DNA from: an uncultured Veillonella sp.
GTDB taxonomy: Bacteria; Bacillota; Negativicutes; Veillonellales; Veillonellaceae
NCBI GenBank assembly: GCA_900757715.1
Contig: CAAEOZ010000045.1
Location: 1 to 10,383 of the forward strand
Direction: 5' to 3'
Length of the DNA stretch: 10,383 bases
Shown: positions 1 through 6,750 of the stretch, one piece after another
Layout of the letters: the number at the start of each line of letters is the position of its first letter
Numbering within the stretch: the stretch's first letter is position 1
Made by a program: the position numbers and the translations under genes
Notes under the pieces: generated by a model
The model's input: only the letters and a program-made list of their open reading frames with translations
What the model was told of the DNA's origin: nothing
The model's database searches: none

Positions 1-120
1 CTCGGTGGTCCATTTAATAAGCTGCGTACTACGGGTTCTCAGCTAATCCCGCTCTCTGTGAGTGCATTTCCTATTTTTATCTCCACCTCATCGGTTTCTA
101 ACAGGCGAGTATAAAATTAT
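1..120 (-). ncRNA. T-box leader (5' Stem I part, truncated by left edge)
   Basis: Read on the minus strand, this has the hallmarks of the Stem I region of a tRNA-sensing T-box leader. These are an AGAGAGC box (57-51), a short CGGG/CCCG helix (51-48 with 35-32) whose loop contains GCTG followed by AGAA, and then AAATGGACCACCGAG running to the edge. GGTGG at 87-83 can pair with CCACC at 8-4 to close Stem I below a GA-rich kink-turn-like bulge. The specifier triplet should lie just before ATGG, around positions 18-13. TTA (Leu) and ATT (Ile) are both possible and I cannot decide between them. The antiterminator, the T-box sequence and the regulated gene lie outside the window. T-boxes regulate aminoacyl-tRNA synthetase, amino acid biosynthesis or transport genes by binding uncharged tRNA. 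Confidence 0.75.
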
Positions 121-126
121 AATCTG

Positions 127-156
127 ATTATAATGTTTCTATAGAATGAAAGTCAA
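127..156 (-). promoter_or_regulatory. Sigma70-type promoter of the T-box leader
   Basis: On the minus strand, TTGACT (156-151) and a perfect TATAAT (132-127) are separated by 18 bp. Transcription would start near position 120, just ahead of the T-box Stem I. This placement supports both calls. Confidence 0.7.
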
Positions 157-241
157 GAAGTTTTAATTTCTGCTTGTTGTTCTGACATAAAAAAATTTTT
201 AACGTACAATTCTATATATTGGCAATACTTCACCAAAACAC

Positions 242-706
242 TTATGATTTCTTCGCCTTATCTTCGCCTTGCTCAATAAGCTCTTTGACGATGGAGTAGT
301 CATCACTCTCTAATTCTTCTAAGCGATCTAAAATAATAAAATCCTCCCCATAAATATTAGATAATTCGCCTAATGAGTTAGCATATTTATTAGTTCTTCC
401 ATATTTACGCACAGACTCATAATATTCATCATTTGGAATCTTTATAATTTTAGGATTTATGACATTCATCGTAATAATAGTGATCCCTGATTCTCCATAA
501 GTGTACAATTTATTATCTACCTTTCTATAGCTATAAATAAGTCGCTCAAATCCATTATCACGCCATGTATCTTCAAATGAATAGTTAGCATGCAATTTAT
601 ATCTTCCAAAAGCATAGTATTTATTATAATCATAGTTAATGAAGGTCAATGCATACTGTGAAAAAATAATACACCCTAGCAAAAGAAGAAAGATAAATTT
701 ATACAT
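242..706 (-). CDS. Hypothetical membrane-anchored or secreted protein, 154 aa
   Basis: I do not recognise this family. The start at 706 is preferred over an ATG at 727 because AGGAGA sits 9 nt upstream of it. The N-terminus (MYKF, then about 20 hydrophobic residues to Phe22) reads as a signal peptide or single membrane anchor. It contains LLGC, but the cysteine comes too early (residue 12) for a convincing lipoprotein signal. The rest is hydrophilic and rich in Tyr, Asn, Asp and Glu, with an acidic stretch (LEELESDD) and a Lys-rich C-terminus (DKAKKS), so the body probably lies outside the membrane. Its start overlaps the stop of a 54-codon ORF, indicating translational coupling. Base composition is more AT-rich than the metabolic genes to the right, which fits a fast-evolving or acquired gene. 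No convincing terminator is seen before the downstream T-box promoter. Confidence 0.65.
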   Translation of the reverse strand: MYKFIFLLLLGCIIFSQYALTFINYDYNKYYAFGRYKLHANYSFEDTWRDNGFERLIYSYRKVDNKLYTYGESGITIITMNVINPKIIKIPNDEYYESVRKYGRTNKYANSLGELSNIYGEDFIILDRLEELESDDYSIVKELIEQGEDKAKKS

Positions 707-863
707 AGAATAACATCTCCTCAACATCTTTCGAATCTACATAAAAATCATATGTTGTTTTAAATGCAAATGTCCGTCTATACCCTGATTGCTGTAAAAT
801 ATAAGCAGCTTCATAAATTCTCAAATATGAAACCAATTCTGCTAACATTTTATCATGATTCAT
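699..863 (-). CDS. Small ORF, 54 aa, coupled to the downstream gene
   Basis: An open frame runs from ATG at 863 to TAA at 699, starting MNHDKMLAEL and ending EEMLFYV. Its last 8 nt overlap the start of the 154-aa gene, and the AGGAGA ribosome site for that gene lies inside its final codons. The translation looks protein-like: an amphipathic helix-like segment (LVSYLRIYEAAYILQQ), then RRTFAFKTTYDFYVDS. An in-frame stop lies just upstream, so it cannot be longer. The weak point is the lack of a clear Shine-Dalgarno sequence before the ATG at 863 or the in-frame ATG at 848. It could be a real small protein, a translational-coupling leader, or the tail of a decayed gene. I recognise no family. 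Confidence 0.5.
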   Translation of the reverse strand: MNHDKMLAELVSYLRIYEAAYILQQSGYRRTFAFKTTYDFYVDSKDVEEMLFYV

Positions 864-941
864 TATCTATTTTTGTATAAATCTTATCTACTAATATTGT
901 TTTCCTCTAAACACTAATAGTATACTGAAATTACATATGTT

Positions 942-957
942 ATCAGTTCCCACTGAT
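942..957. promoter_or_regulatory. Small perfect hairpin in the divergent spacer 864-1131
   Basis: ATCAGT and ACTGAT flank a 4-nt TCCC loop. It lies between the divergently read 54-codon ORF (minus) and the efflux gene (plus), so it may be an operator or a weak hairpin. The remaining spacer (864-1131) is AT-rich, with no further gene I can support. Confidence 0.25.
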
Positions 958-1049
958 TATTTTGTGGAAAAGAGAGCCTAAGTTTTATTTTATCCATCAA
1001 CTACTGGATTCAAGATACCAGTGCAAACGACAAACTTCCTGACTTAATA

Positions 1050-1078
1050 TTGGGGATGAAGTCAAAAAGATATAGAAT
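1050..1078 (+). promoter_or_regulatory. Possible promoter of the mdtG-like gene
   Basis: TTGGGG (1050-1055) and TAGAAT (1073-1078) are 17 bp apart, giving a start near 1085 and a leader of about 47 nt. A TATAAA at 1096-1101 is an alternative -10, but it has no good -35. The match is modest. Confidence 0.3.
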
Positions 1079-1131
1079 TACTATTTTTCTGGTACTATAA
1101 ATTGTACTAAGACTAGTGAAGGAGAGATACT

Positions 1132-2310
1132 TTGGAAACCTGGAAACGTACGGTATATATCAGTTTAATATGTGTATTCTGTACATCCTTTGGGGTGAGC
1201 CAATTAGCACCTATTCTCCCTCTATATTTTCATGATCTAGGAGTTCAAACGCCATCGGCTATGTCTCTCTGGTCAGGTTTAGCAACCGGCGCAACCTATT
1301 TAATCGTATGTTTAGTTGCACCATTTTGGGGTCGTATAGCAGATAAAAAAGGTCGCAAAATTACATTAATACGATCTAGCTTTGGAATGGCTTTATGTAA
1401 TCTATTGCTCGCCTTTCAAACAACACCTGAAGGGGTTGTAATAATTCGCCTCATACAAGGTTTAGTAAATGGTTTTTATTCTGCAACTATTACATTGATT
1501 GCTTCAGAATCTCCCATTGAACGAACTGGCTGGGCACTTGGCCTATTAGCTTCGGCCAATCTAGCAGGCTCACTAATTGGGCCTTTACTAGGTGGATATA
1601 TTGCAGATACCATAGGTATTCGTAATGGCTTTATTTTAGTTGGTATTCTCATGGGTTTCGCGGGTTTGCTAGCCACTATTTTTATCCATGAAAATTATGT
1701 ACCAAAGCCTAATGTTGAAAAACTTTCTATTAGCAAACTTAAAGAACAAATTCCTGAATTTAATAGTATTGTAACATTGTGTGTAGCATCCTTTATTTAT
1801 GCTATATGCATCATGTCCTTACAACCTGTTATCTCCGTATATATCAAAGGTATTGTTCCGAGCAACACTGAAAACCTAGCCTTTATTGCAGGAGCGGTGT
1901 TCTCTGCAATGGGCATTGCTCAATTAATAAGTAGTTCACCTCTCGGCAAGCTAGTTGACAAGATTGGTCCTCGAAAGGTATTAGTCGTATCTCTTATCTA
2001 TGTAGGCTTATTTAACATTCCTCAAGCCTATGTAACTGATATTTACCAACTAGCACTCATTCGATTTTTACAAGGCTTCGGCCTAGGTGGTATGTTACCG
2101 GCATTAAATACCTACCTTTCTTCAAAAACGCCTCGAGAATTTACGGGACAAGTATTCTCCTACAACCAATCATGTTTATTTCTTGGTTACTTCTTAGGCG
2201 CCGTCGGTGGTGCAAGCCTAATGGCATGGTTAGGTTTTACAACCTTATTCTGGGTAAGTGGTTGCTTATTTATAATCTCTGCTCTCTGGATTGGCTTAAA
2301 ACTCAAATAA
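1132..2310 (+). CDS. mdtG: MdtG-like MFS multidrug efflux transporter
   Basis: This 392-aa protein has the 12-segment pattern of a major facilitator drug/H+ antiporter, which exports small toxic compounds across the inner membrane using the proton gradient. The loop 2-3 motif A is present as GRIADKKGRK (67-76). The antiporter motif C region is GSLIGPLLGG (146-155), and a second-half motif A copy is GKLVDKIGPRK (272-282). Resemblance to MdtG of enterobacteria as I recall it is strong and runs the full length, including LWSGL, RTGWALG and FSYNQS (342-347). Length matches the family (about 390-410 aa). The start is TTG at 1132, supported by AAGGAGAG at 1119-1126, which ends 5 nt upstream. It is monocistronic and convergent with dcuC, sharing a terminator. 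The family is secure; the actual substrate cannot be read from sequence, and the symbol is by similarity. Confidence 0.85.
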   Translation: METWKRTVYISLICVFCTSFGVSQLAPILPLYFHDLGVQTPSAMSLWSGLATGATYLIVCLVAPFWGRIADKKGRKITLIRSSFGMALCNLLLAFQTTPEGVVIIRLIQGLVNGFYSATITLIASESPIERTGWALGLLASANLAGSLIGPLLGGYIADTIGIRNGFILVGILMGFAGLLATIFIHENYVPKPNVEKLSISKLKEQIPEFNSIVTLCVASFIYAICIMSLQPVISVYIKGIVPSNTENLAFIAGAVFSAMGIAQLISSSPLGKLVDKIGPRKVLVVSLIYVGLFNIPQAYVTDIYQLALIRFLQGFGLGGMLPALNTYLSSKTPREFTGQVFSYNQSCLFLGYFLGAVGGASLMAWLGFTTLFWVSGCLFIISALWIGLKLK

Positions 2311-2328
2311 TAACGAAACATAAAAGAA

Positions 2329-2407
2329 AACCCTTCTATAGCTGATTATTAAGATTATATTCTCACGAATATGACATATCTAATCAGTATACAGAAGGGT
2401 TTTTATT
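2329..2407. terminator. Long bidirectional intrinsic terminator between mdtG-like gene and dcuC
   Basis: The arms at 2329-2348 and 2381-2402 both begin or end with the AACCCTTCT/AGAAGGGTT pairing and continue imperfectly inward to CTGATTA/TAATCAG. A nested ATATTC-TCAC-GAATAT hairpin sits in the middle, so almost the whole stretch can fold. The plus strand continues as TTTTTATT, and the minus strand as TTTTCTTTTA. It can therefore end both convergent transcripts. The 110 bp from here to the dcuC stop are low-complexity AT-rich DNA with no other feature. Confidence 0.85.
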
Positions 2408-2512
2408 CTGTGTAATTATGATATTAATATAATTGTAGTGTTGATATAATTATAATTTCAATATAACAATCATATTGAACTCACTATAATAACTATACTA
2501 ACTAGTTTAAGA

Positions 2513-3766
2513 CTATAATAACAATAGCATAATGACTACAGTCGCAATAATACAAGGCACGGCATTGCGTTTTGCCATCTCCATAGGGTTGATTCCTGCA
2601 AGGCCCGCAATGATGATACCTGCCCCAGCTACTGGGCTCATACTACGGCCGATACCAGCACCGATTTGAGCCATGGATCCAAGTTGCATAATACCATAAC
2701 CAAAATCTGCAGCATGAGGTGTGACAGCACCATTAAAGGCAAGAGCTGCCGCATTACCAGAACCAGAAATAACAGCCAATAAGAACGGACCAAAGGCTGC
2801 CCCGATTTGGGCGATTTGTTGAGAGTTCTTCATGCCATCAATAAGGGCACTTGTAAGTCCGATGAGTTGCATCCCTGCTGTGAAGCATGCTGCTGCCGCC
2901 ATAAGGCCTACTACATCACACATACCGTCACCAGTACCGCGGAAGAACTTCTTAACAGCGTCTGTCACATTAGGACGAACCGCTACAATACCAATCGCTG
3001 TACCGATGAGCATGGAAACGGGAACAGAAACTTCTGGAATCACCGCCACTTGTTTACTACCAAGTACAAGCATAACAAGTGGAATGATAGGGATAATAGC
3101 ATAGAAGTAATTTACCTTAAACTCTTTACCTTCCTCTACAGTATCATGTTTCATCACATACCCTGTATGCTCCTTCTTAACGATAGCAACGATATTAAGC
3201 AAAATAGCAGCCACTACGATACCGATAATGGCTTGCATGGAGAAGCTAGCAATAACTGTCATTACGTCTACCCCCGCCAGTTGTGCCACTTGAGGGTTGA
3301 ACATAAGGCCTGGGCTCAAGGAACTCCCCCATGTACCTAAGAAGATAGCAGAACCAGCCATCGCTGGGTGCACACCAGAACGAATTAAAGCCGGAATCAA
3401 TAGCGCACCTACGGCAGCGGCACAACCTGCCGCTGTTGGCAATGCAATATTAATTAAGAATGTAATAATAACGGCACCAGGGATGATGATTTTAGTCATT
3501 TTTTTAAGCCCTGCGGAAATGAAATACACCATATGCTCCGTACATTTTGTATATTCCATAACGTAGCTAAAGCCAAGTACCGTACAGATAGTCGGTACAA
3601 GACCTGGATTTGTAAGTTCTTTTACAAAGGCTGTCGTACCAGCTCCAAGGTTGCCCCCAATAAAGCACATCAATAAGCCCGATAATAATAATACGAGCCG
3701 CGTTTCAAACTGTTTTATAATAGCGATAAACGTTGCTACTACGATAACAATACCTGTAATAACCAT
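2513..3766 (-). CDS. dcuC: DcuC-family anaerobic C4-dicarboxylate carrier
   Basis: This very hydrophobic 417-aa protein has a dozen or so membrane segments. Family members are inner-membrane carriers for C4-dicarboxylates such as succinate and fumarate in anaerobes. The C-terminal half carries the family pattern: FYAIIPIIPL (221-230), SGSGNAA (334-340) and GRSMSPVAGAG (373-383), followed by GLAGINPMEMAKRNAVP. These line up with E. coli DcuC as I recall it. It is slightly shorter than that protein (461 aa). I chose the ATG at 3766 because TAGGAGAG precedes it and the first membrane segment starts there. Longer in-frame starts (ATG 3787, TTG 3796) add only a polar tail. It lies downstream of two amidases on the same strand, with its own 209-bp spacer holding an ATACAGTAT palindrome. 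The substrate may be an amino-acid-like dicarboxylate (inference). It shares a terminator with the convergent efflux gene. Confidence 0.85.
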   Translation of the reverse strand: MVITGIVIVVATFIAIIKQFETRLVLLLSGLLMCFIGGNLGAGTTAFVKELTNPGLVPTICTVLGFSYVMEYTKCTEHMVYFISAGLKKMTKIIIPGAVIITFLINIALPTAAGCAAAVGALLIPALIRSGVHPAMAGSAIFLGTWGSSLSPGLMFNPQVAQLAGVDVMTVIASFSMQAIIGIVVAAILLNIVAIVKKEHTGYVMKHDTVEEGKEFKVNYFYAIIPIIPLVMLVLGSKQVAVIPEVSVPVSMLIGTAIGIVAVRPNVTDAVKKFFRGTGDGMCDVVGLMAAAACFTAGMQLIGLTSALIDGMKNSQQIAQIGAAFGPFLLAVISGSGNAAALAFNGAVTPHAADFGYGIMQLGSMAQIGAGIGRSMSPVAGAGIIIAGLAGINPMEMAKRNAVPCIIATVVIMLLLL

Positions 3767-3920
3767 AACTCTCCTATCCGTGTACATATGATGCAAGATA
3801 GCTATATCCCCTCTATAAACACTTTACATCCAATACACAACTAACACCACTAAATACAATAGTCCTATCTATGTCTTACACCTAAGAGGCCTAACTATAA
3901 TAAAAATAATCACTCAAATA

Positions 3921-3931
3921 TATACAGTATA
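3921..3931. promoter_or_regulatory. Putative operator upstream of dcuC
   Basis: TATACAGTATA is a perfect odd-centred palindrome lying 155 bp upstream of the dcuC ATG and 45 bp past the carbamoylase stop. It matches the ATAC-N-RTAT pattern found in the spacers upstream of the two amidase genes. The binding protein is unknown. Confidence 0.35.
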
Positions 3932-3975
3932 ATCATATATCTATATAACTACTTATCTATATAGAAAAAAGTATA

Positions 3976-5220
3976 TTAAACAAGCTTCGTTTCTTCCAAG
4001 CTAAGTTTCCTGAGCACCTTGTCAAGCACCTCTGCACCCGTTACGATATTATCTATTTCGGCAAATTCTGCAGGATTATGACTGATGCCGTCTCGACACG
4101 GAATAAAAATCATTCCCGTAGGAACTGCCTCCGCCCAATGCATCGCATCATGACCGGCACCGCTCGGCATAGTCATATATTCTACACCTACAGACTTAAC
4201 AGTCTCTTCGATTTCTCGAATCATCGCAGGGTGCATCTCCACTGGATGGTCTTGTGCAATTGTTTCAATTGTATAAGATAATCCCCGTTTTTCTGCAGTA
4301 ATATCGATAAATTCCTTAACAAGAGTGACTACAGAATTGCGAGCTACCTTAGATATGCTGCGAATATCTACACCTAGTTTCACAGCTCCAGGAATGACAT
4401 TCATCGCCCCTGGCGTAACTTCCACAACACCGACAGTTCCCACCACGGGTGGTTCCTCTTGCATAGATGCAATCTCCTCGATGCCAAGGATGATTTTAGC
4501 GGCTCCACATAGAGCGTCATGACGCAAGTTCATCGGCGTAGCGCCACTATGATCAGCATTACCACGAATGGTCACATAGAATCGCTCTGGCGCGGCAATA
4601 CCAGTTACAATGCCAATCGTTTTCTGTTCGTGTTCCAGTACCTTGCCTTGTTCTATATGAATTTCTGTGAAAGACTTTACAGGTCGTTTATATTCCATTT
4701 CTTCAATCCCATCGGGATTTAAGTTGCGACCTTTCAATGCTTCGTACAAGGAAACTCCTTGTTTATCTACCAATCGGTGTAAGTCTTGTAATCTTAATTC
4801 ACCACGCATGGCCTTACTACCTAGTGTAGCATCCCCAAAGCGACTGGACTCTTCGCACATGAAGGATACCACAGCGATAGTATGGTCATGTTCATAACCA
4901 TCGTCAGTCATGCTACGAATTACTTCAATGGCAGATAACACGCCCACCACACCATCGTAATTGCCTCCATTGGGTACGCTATCTGTATGAGACCCTACCA
5001 TGACAACTGGTAAATCTGGTTTCTTACCAATCTTATAGCCAATGACATTACCAAAATCGTCTATTTCAACGGATAAACCCGCATCAATCATGCGATCTAT
5101 AATATATTGACGCCCTTCCCAGTCTGCATTGGTGAAAGCAAGACGATTAATGCCCTCACCAGGTACTGTCAATTGGGCCATAGCATCAAAATCTTTAACT
5201 AATCGCTCTCGTTGAATCAT
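3976..5220 (-). CDS. Zn-dependent hydantoinase/carbamoylase-family amidase (M20)
   Basis: This 414-aa cytoplasmic enzyme belongs to the family of N-carbamoyl-L-amino acid hydrolase, beta-ureidopropionase and allantoate amidohydrolase (AllC). These cleave a carbamoyl or ureido amide using two metal ions. The expected metal ligands are all present: His78 in GSHTDSV, Asp89 in GGNYDG, Glu124 in CEESSRF (with Glu123 as likely base), His188 in EIHIEQG and His381 in GISHNPAEF. Substrate-site residues are also there: Asn274, Arg287 and GAGHDA around His357. The ADHSGATPM segment around His224 marks the dimerisation domain. Length is normal (about 410 aa). ATG at 5220 is chosen because GAGGTG ends 4 nt upstream; a GTG at 5232 would place that site inside the gene. 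The family is secure. Whether it acts on N-carbamoyl amino acids, a ureido acid or allantoate is open, and no allantoin or hydantoin ring-opening gene is in the window. Confidence 0.85.
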   Translation of the reverse strand: MIQRERLVKDFDAMAQLTVPGEGINRLAFTNADWEGRQYIIDRMIDAGLSVEIDDFGNVIGYKIGKKPDLPVVMVGSHTDSVPNGGNYDGVVGVLSAIEVIRSMTDDGYEHDHTIAVVSFMCEESSRFGDATLGSKAMRGELRLQDLHRLVDKQGVSLYEALKGRNLNPDGIEEMEYKRPVKSFTEIHIEQGKVLEHEQKTIGIVTGIAAPERFYVTIRGNADHSGATPMNLRHDALCGAAKIILGIEEIASMQEEPPVVGTVGVVEVTPGAMNVIPGAVKLGVDIRSISKVARNSVVTLVKEFIDITAEKRGLSYTIETIAQDHPVEMHPAMIREIEETVKSVGVEYMTMPSGAGHDAMHWAEAVPTGMIFIPCRDGISHNPAEFAEIDNIVTGAEVLDKVLRKLSLEETKLV

Positions 5221-5257
5221 ATAACACCTCACAATCTACTACATCATTTACCGACAA

Positions 5258-5263
5258 ACTATA
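5258..5263 (-). promoter_or_regulatory. Possible -10 element of the carbamoylase gene
   Basis: TATAGT reads on the minus strand, about 38 bp upstream of the ATG. No good -35 hexamer sits 16-18 bp further up. The -10 overlaps the ATATGGTAT operator-like site at 5261-5269, so occupancy of that site would be expected to block this promoter. Confidence 0.3.
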
Positions 5264-5308
5264 TGGTATCAATTGAATATCATACATATTGGCAACTGTA
5301 TACCATAT
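5261..5308. promoter_or_regulatory. Pair of inverted operator-like sites upstream of the carbamoylase gene
   Basis: ATATGGTAT (5261-5269) and its exact reverse complement ATACCATAT (5300-5308) lie 39 bp apart centre to centre. One overlaps the candidate -10; the other lies upstream. Both fit ATAC-N-RTAT on one strand or the other. The layout suits a dimeric regulator binding twice, possibly with looping. Confidence 0.4.
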
Positions 5309-5322
5309 ACATTCTACTAGTA

Positions 5323-5363
5323 CTACAGAATAACTATGATCTACAGAATAACTACGAACTACA
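5323..5363. repeat. 18-bp tandem repeat, two copies plus the start of a third
   Basis: CTACAGAATAACTATGAT (5323-5340) is followed directly by CTACAGAATAACTACGAA (5341-5358), and CTACA begins again at 5359. The first 14 bases of each unit are identical. It lies in the spacer upstream of the carbamoylase promoter region. Confidence 0.6.
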
Positions 5364-5380
5364 TCATAGATATATCGAAT

Positions 5381-5430
5381 CACTATTTAAAAATTAACCT
5401 ATCAGTCAGTAAACCTTATTTTAAATAGTG
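5381..5430. repeat. Perfect 12-bp inverted repeat spanning the abgA stop codon
   Basis: CACTATTTAAAA (5381-5392) and TTTTAAATAGTG (5419-5430) are exact reverse complements with a 26-nt loop. On the minus strand the first arm encodes the last four residues (HYLK) of the AbgA-like protein. The stem is AT-rich and is not followed by a U tract, so it is not a standard terminator. It may instead protect the mRNA 3' end or cause weak attenuation. Confidence 0.55.
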
Positions 5431-6711
5431 AGCCGCAATAGTACCTAATGCGACAATACCATTTAGCATATCTTCTTCATCGATATCAAAGAGTGGATTG
5501 TGATGTGGCGCTTTAATAGCAGAGCCTACTACCATGTAGGTTGCTCTACCGCCGCGATCAATGACACGGTTCAAGAAGTACGCACAATCTTCACTACCGC
5601 CACCGCTGTAATCGAATGGAACCTCTTTAAAGATACCAAGTGGCTCCACGATAGCTTGCACCTCACGAGCTAAATCATCGCTGATGCGACCTGCAGGAGT
5701 TTCACCTTGTTTTGTGATTTCAAAGGTACAATCGTGCATTTCTGCAGCACTTTTAATAATAGTCTTTGCTCGTTCAATCATGTAGTCATTGATTTCCGTA
5801 GTAGCTCCACGAGTTTCTAGTTTAAGAACTGCCACATCAGGCGTCACATTGCGGCCTGTACCGCTTTCAAAAACACCTACATTCATGCGAGAGGCGCCTT
5901 GACTATGGCGAGCGATGGCTTGTAAGTTAAGAACCGCTGTACAACCTGCGAGCATTGCATTTTGTGCTTTTTCTGGGGAACCACCAGCATGAGCAGAATA
6001 GCCGTGGAACACCGCATCAAGTTTTGTTGTCGCTAAGAAGCCATGATCGCTACACGCAAAACAATTGGATAGATTTTCATTAAACCCAATATGCATGCCG
6101 AACATCAAATCTACATCATCCACAACGCCCGCTTCCGCCATCGCTTTAGCACCGCGCACGCCTTCCTCTGCAGGTTGGAAAATGAGTTTAATAGTTCCTT
6201 TAAATTCATCCTTGTGCGCAGCCAAATATTCAGCTAGGCCTAGCCCCATCGTCATATGTGCATCATGACCGCAAGCGTGCATCGCCTTATCATGACAAGA
6301 ACGGAAGCCTCCCTTTGCGGGTACATGGTTATCCTCTTTAGCTTCAATGACATCATTGGAATCCATGTCTACACGAAACGCTACTACGGGACCCTCGCCA
6401 CCGAACTTCATAGTTGCGACGATGGCCGTTTTACCATAGCCCATCTTTTCTACAAGTTCAGGATTAGCACCTTCTTCGATGGCGCGATTCATAGCGGCTT
6501 TCATAACCTCATCACTAGGCAAGCCCATGCGAGAGTCTAAATCGAGTACATCTGCGCCTAACGCCACATCATAGCCCAAAGAAATAAGCGTATCCGCCAC
6601 TTTCGCAGCAGATCGATACTCAAGCCAAGCAGGCTCAGGGTACATATGAAAGTCGCGACGCATAGCGATTAACGTATCACGTCGTTGTTGCACAAAATCT
6701 TTTACAGACAT
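5416..6711 (-). CDS. abgA: AbgA-like M20D amidohydrolase
   Basis: This 431-aa cytoplasmic metallo-amidohydrolase has full-length resemblance to AbgA of E. coli (436 aa as I recall), a subunit of p-aminobenzoyl-glutamate hydrolase, which releases glutamate from folate breakdown products. Shared signatures include RRDFH near the start, SRMGLP (60-65), AFRVDMD (111-117), KLIFQPAEEG (175-184), and AGVVDDVD followed by HIG. M20D metal residues are intact: Cys147 and His149 in HACGHDAH, Glu182/Glu183, His207, and His404 in PHHNP. His241 in GYSAHAG belongs to the lid/dimer domain. The ATG at 6711 has a very strong AAGGAGGT 4 nt upstream. Unlike E. coli, no abgB or abgT partner is adjacent; the neighbours are a carbamoylase and DcuC. 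It could act as a homo-oligomer on another N-acyl-glutamate-like compound. The family is secure, the exact substrate is not. Confidence 0.85.
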   Translation of the reverse strand: MSVKDFVQQRRDTLIAMRRDFHMYPEPAWLEYRSAAKVADTLISLGYDVALGADVLDLDSRMGLPSDEVMKAAMNRAIEEGANPELVEKMGYGKTAIVATMKFGGEGPVVAFRVDMDSNDVIEAKEDNHVPAKGGFRSCHDKAMHACGHDAHMTMGLGLAEYLAAHKDEFKGTIKLIFQPAEEGVRGAKAMAEAGVVDDVDLMFGMHIGFNENLSNCFACSDHGFLATTKLDAVFHGYSAHAGGSPEKAQNAMLAGCTAVLNLQAIARHSQGASRMNVGVFESGTGRNVTPDVAVLKLETRGATTEINDYMIERAKTIIKSAAEMHDCTFEITKQGETPAGRISDDLAREVQAIVEPLGIFKEVPFDYSGGGSEDCAYFLNRVIDRGGRATYMVVGSAIKAPHHNPLFDIDEEDMLNGIVALGTIAAHYLK

Positions 6712-6750
6712 AAATACCTCCTTAACAAACTAATAATCACGTATACATTT

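Noticed and set aside
187..199. A-run/T-run at 187-199 as a terminator between the 154-aa gene and the T-box promoter
   Set aside because: There is a U tract on the minus strand but no stem ahead of it beyond A/T self-pairing.
1056..1100. 14-codon ORF (MKSKRYRITIFLVL) ahead of the mdtG-like gene, a possible leader peptide for attenuation
   Set aside because: There is no ribosome site at a proper distance, and the best promoter candidate would start transcription inside it. No competing hairpins are seen.
2807..3340. 177-aa open frame on the plus strand inside dcuC
   Set aside because: It lies antisense to a well-supported membrane carrier. The translation is Cys/His/Asn-rich and unlike any family; it is a shadow of the coding strand.
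3964..4010. Weak AGCTT/AAGCT hairpin and U6 tract at the carbamoylase 3' end as a terminator
   Set aside because: The stem is short and interrupted, and the U tract is separated from it by several bases. This is too weak to annotate.
5323..5363. The 18-bp repeats as a CRISPR array
   Set aside because: The copies are directly adjacent with no unique spacers, there are too few of them, and no cas genes are present.
5195..5383. 62-aa minus-strand frame in the spacer upstream of the carbamoylase, with a plus-strand counterpart at 5212-5397
   Set aside because: The minus-strand frame starts at a GTG without a ribosome site, both frames cover the tandem repeats and operator-like sites, and the minus-strand frame overlaps the real carbamoylase start. 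The spacer is better explained as regulatory.
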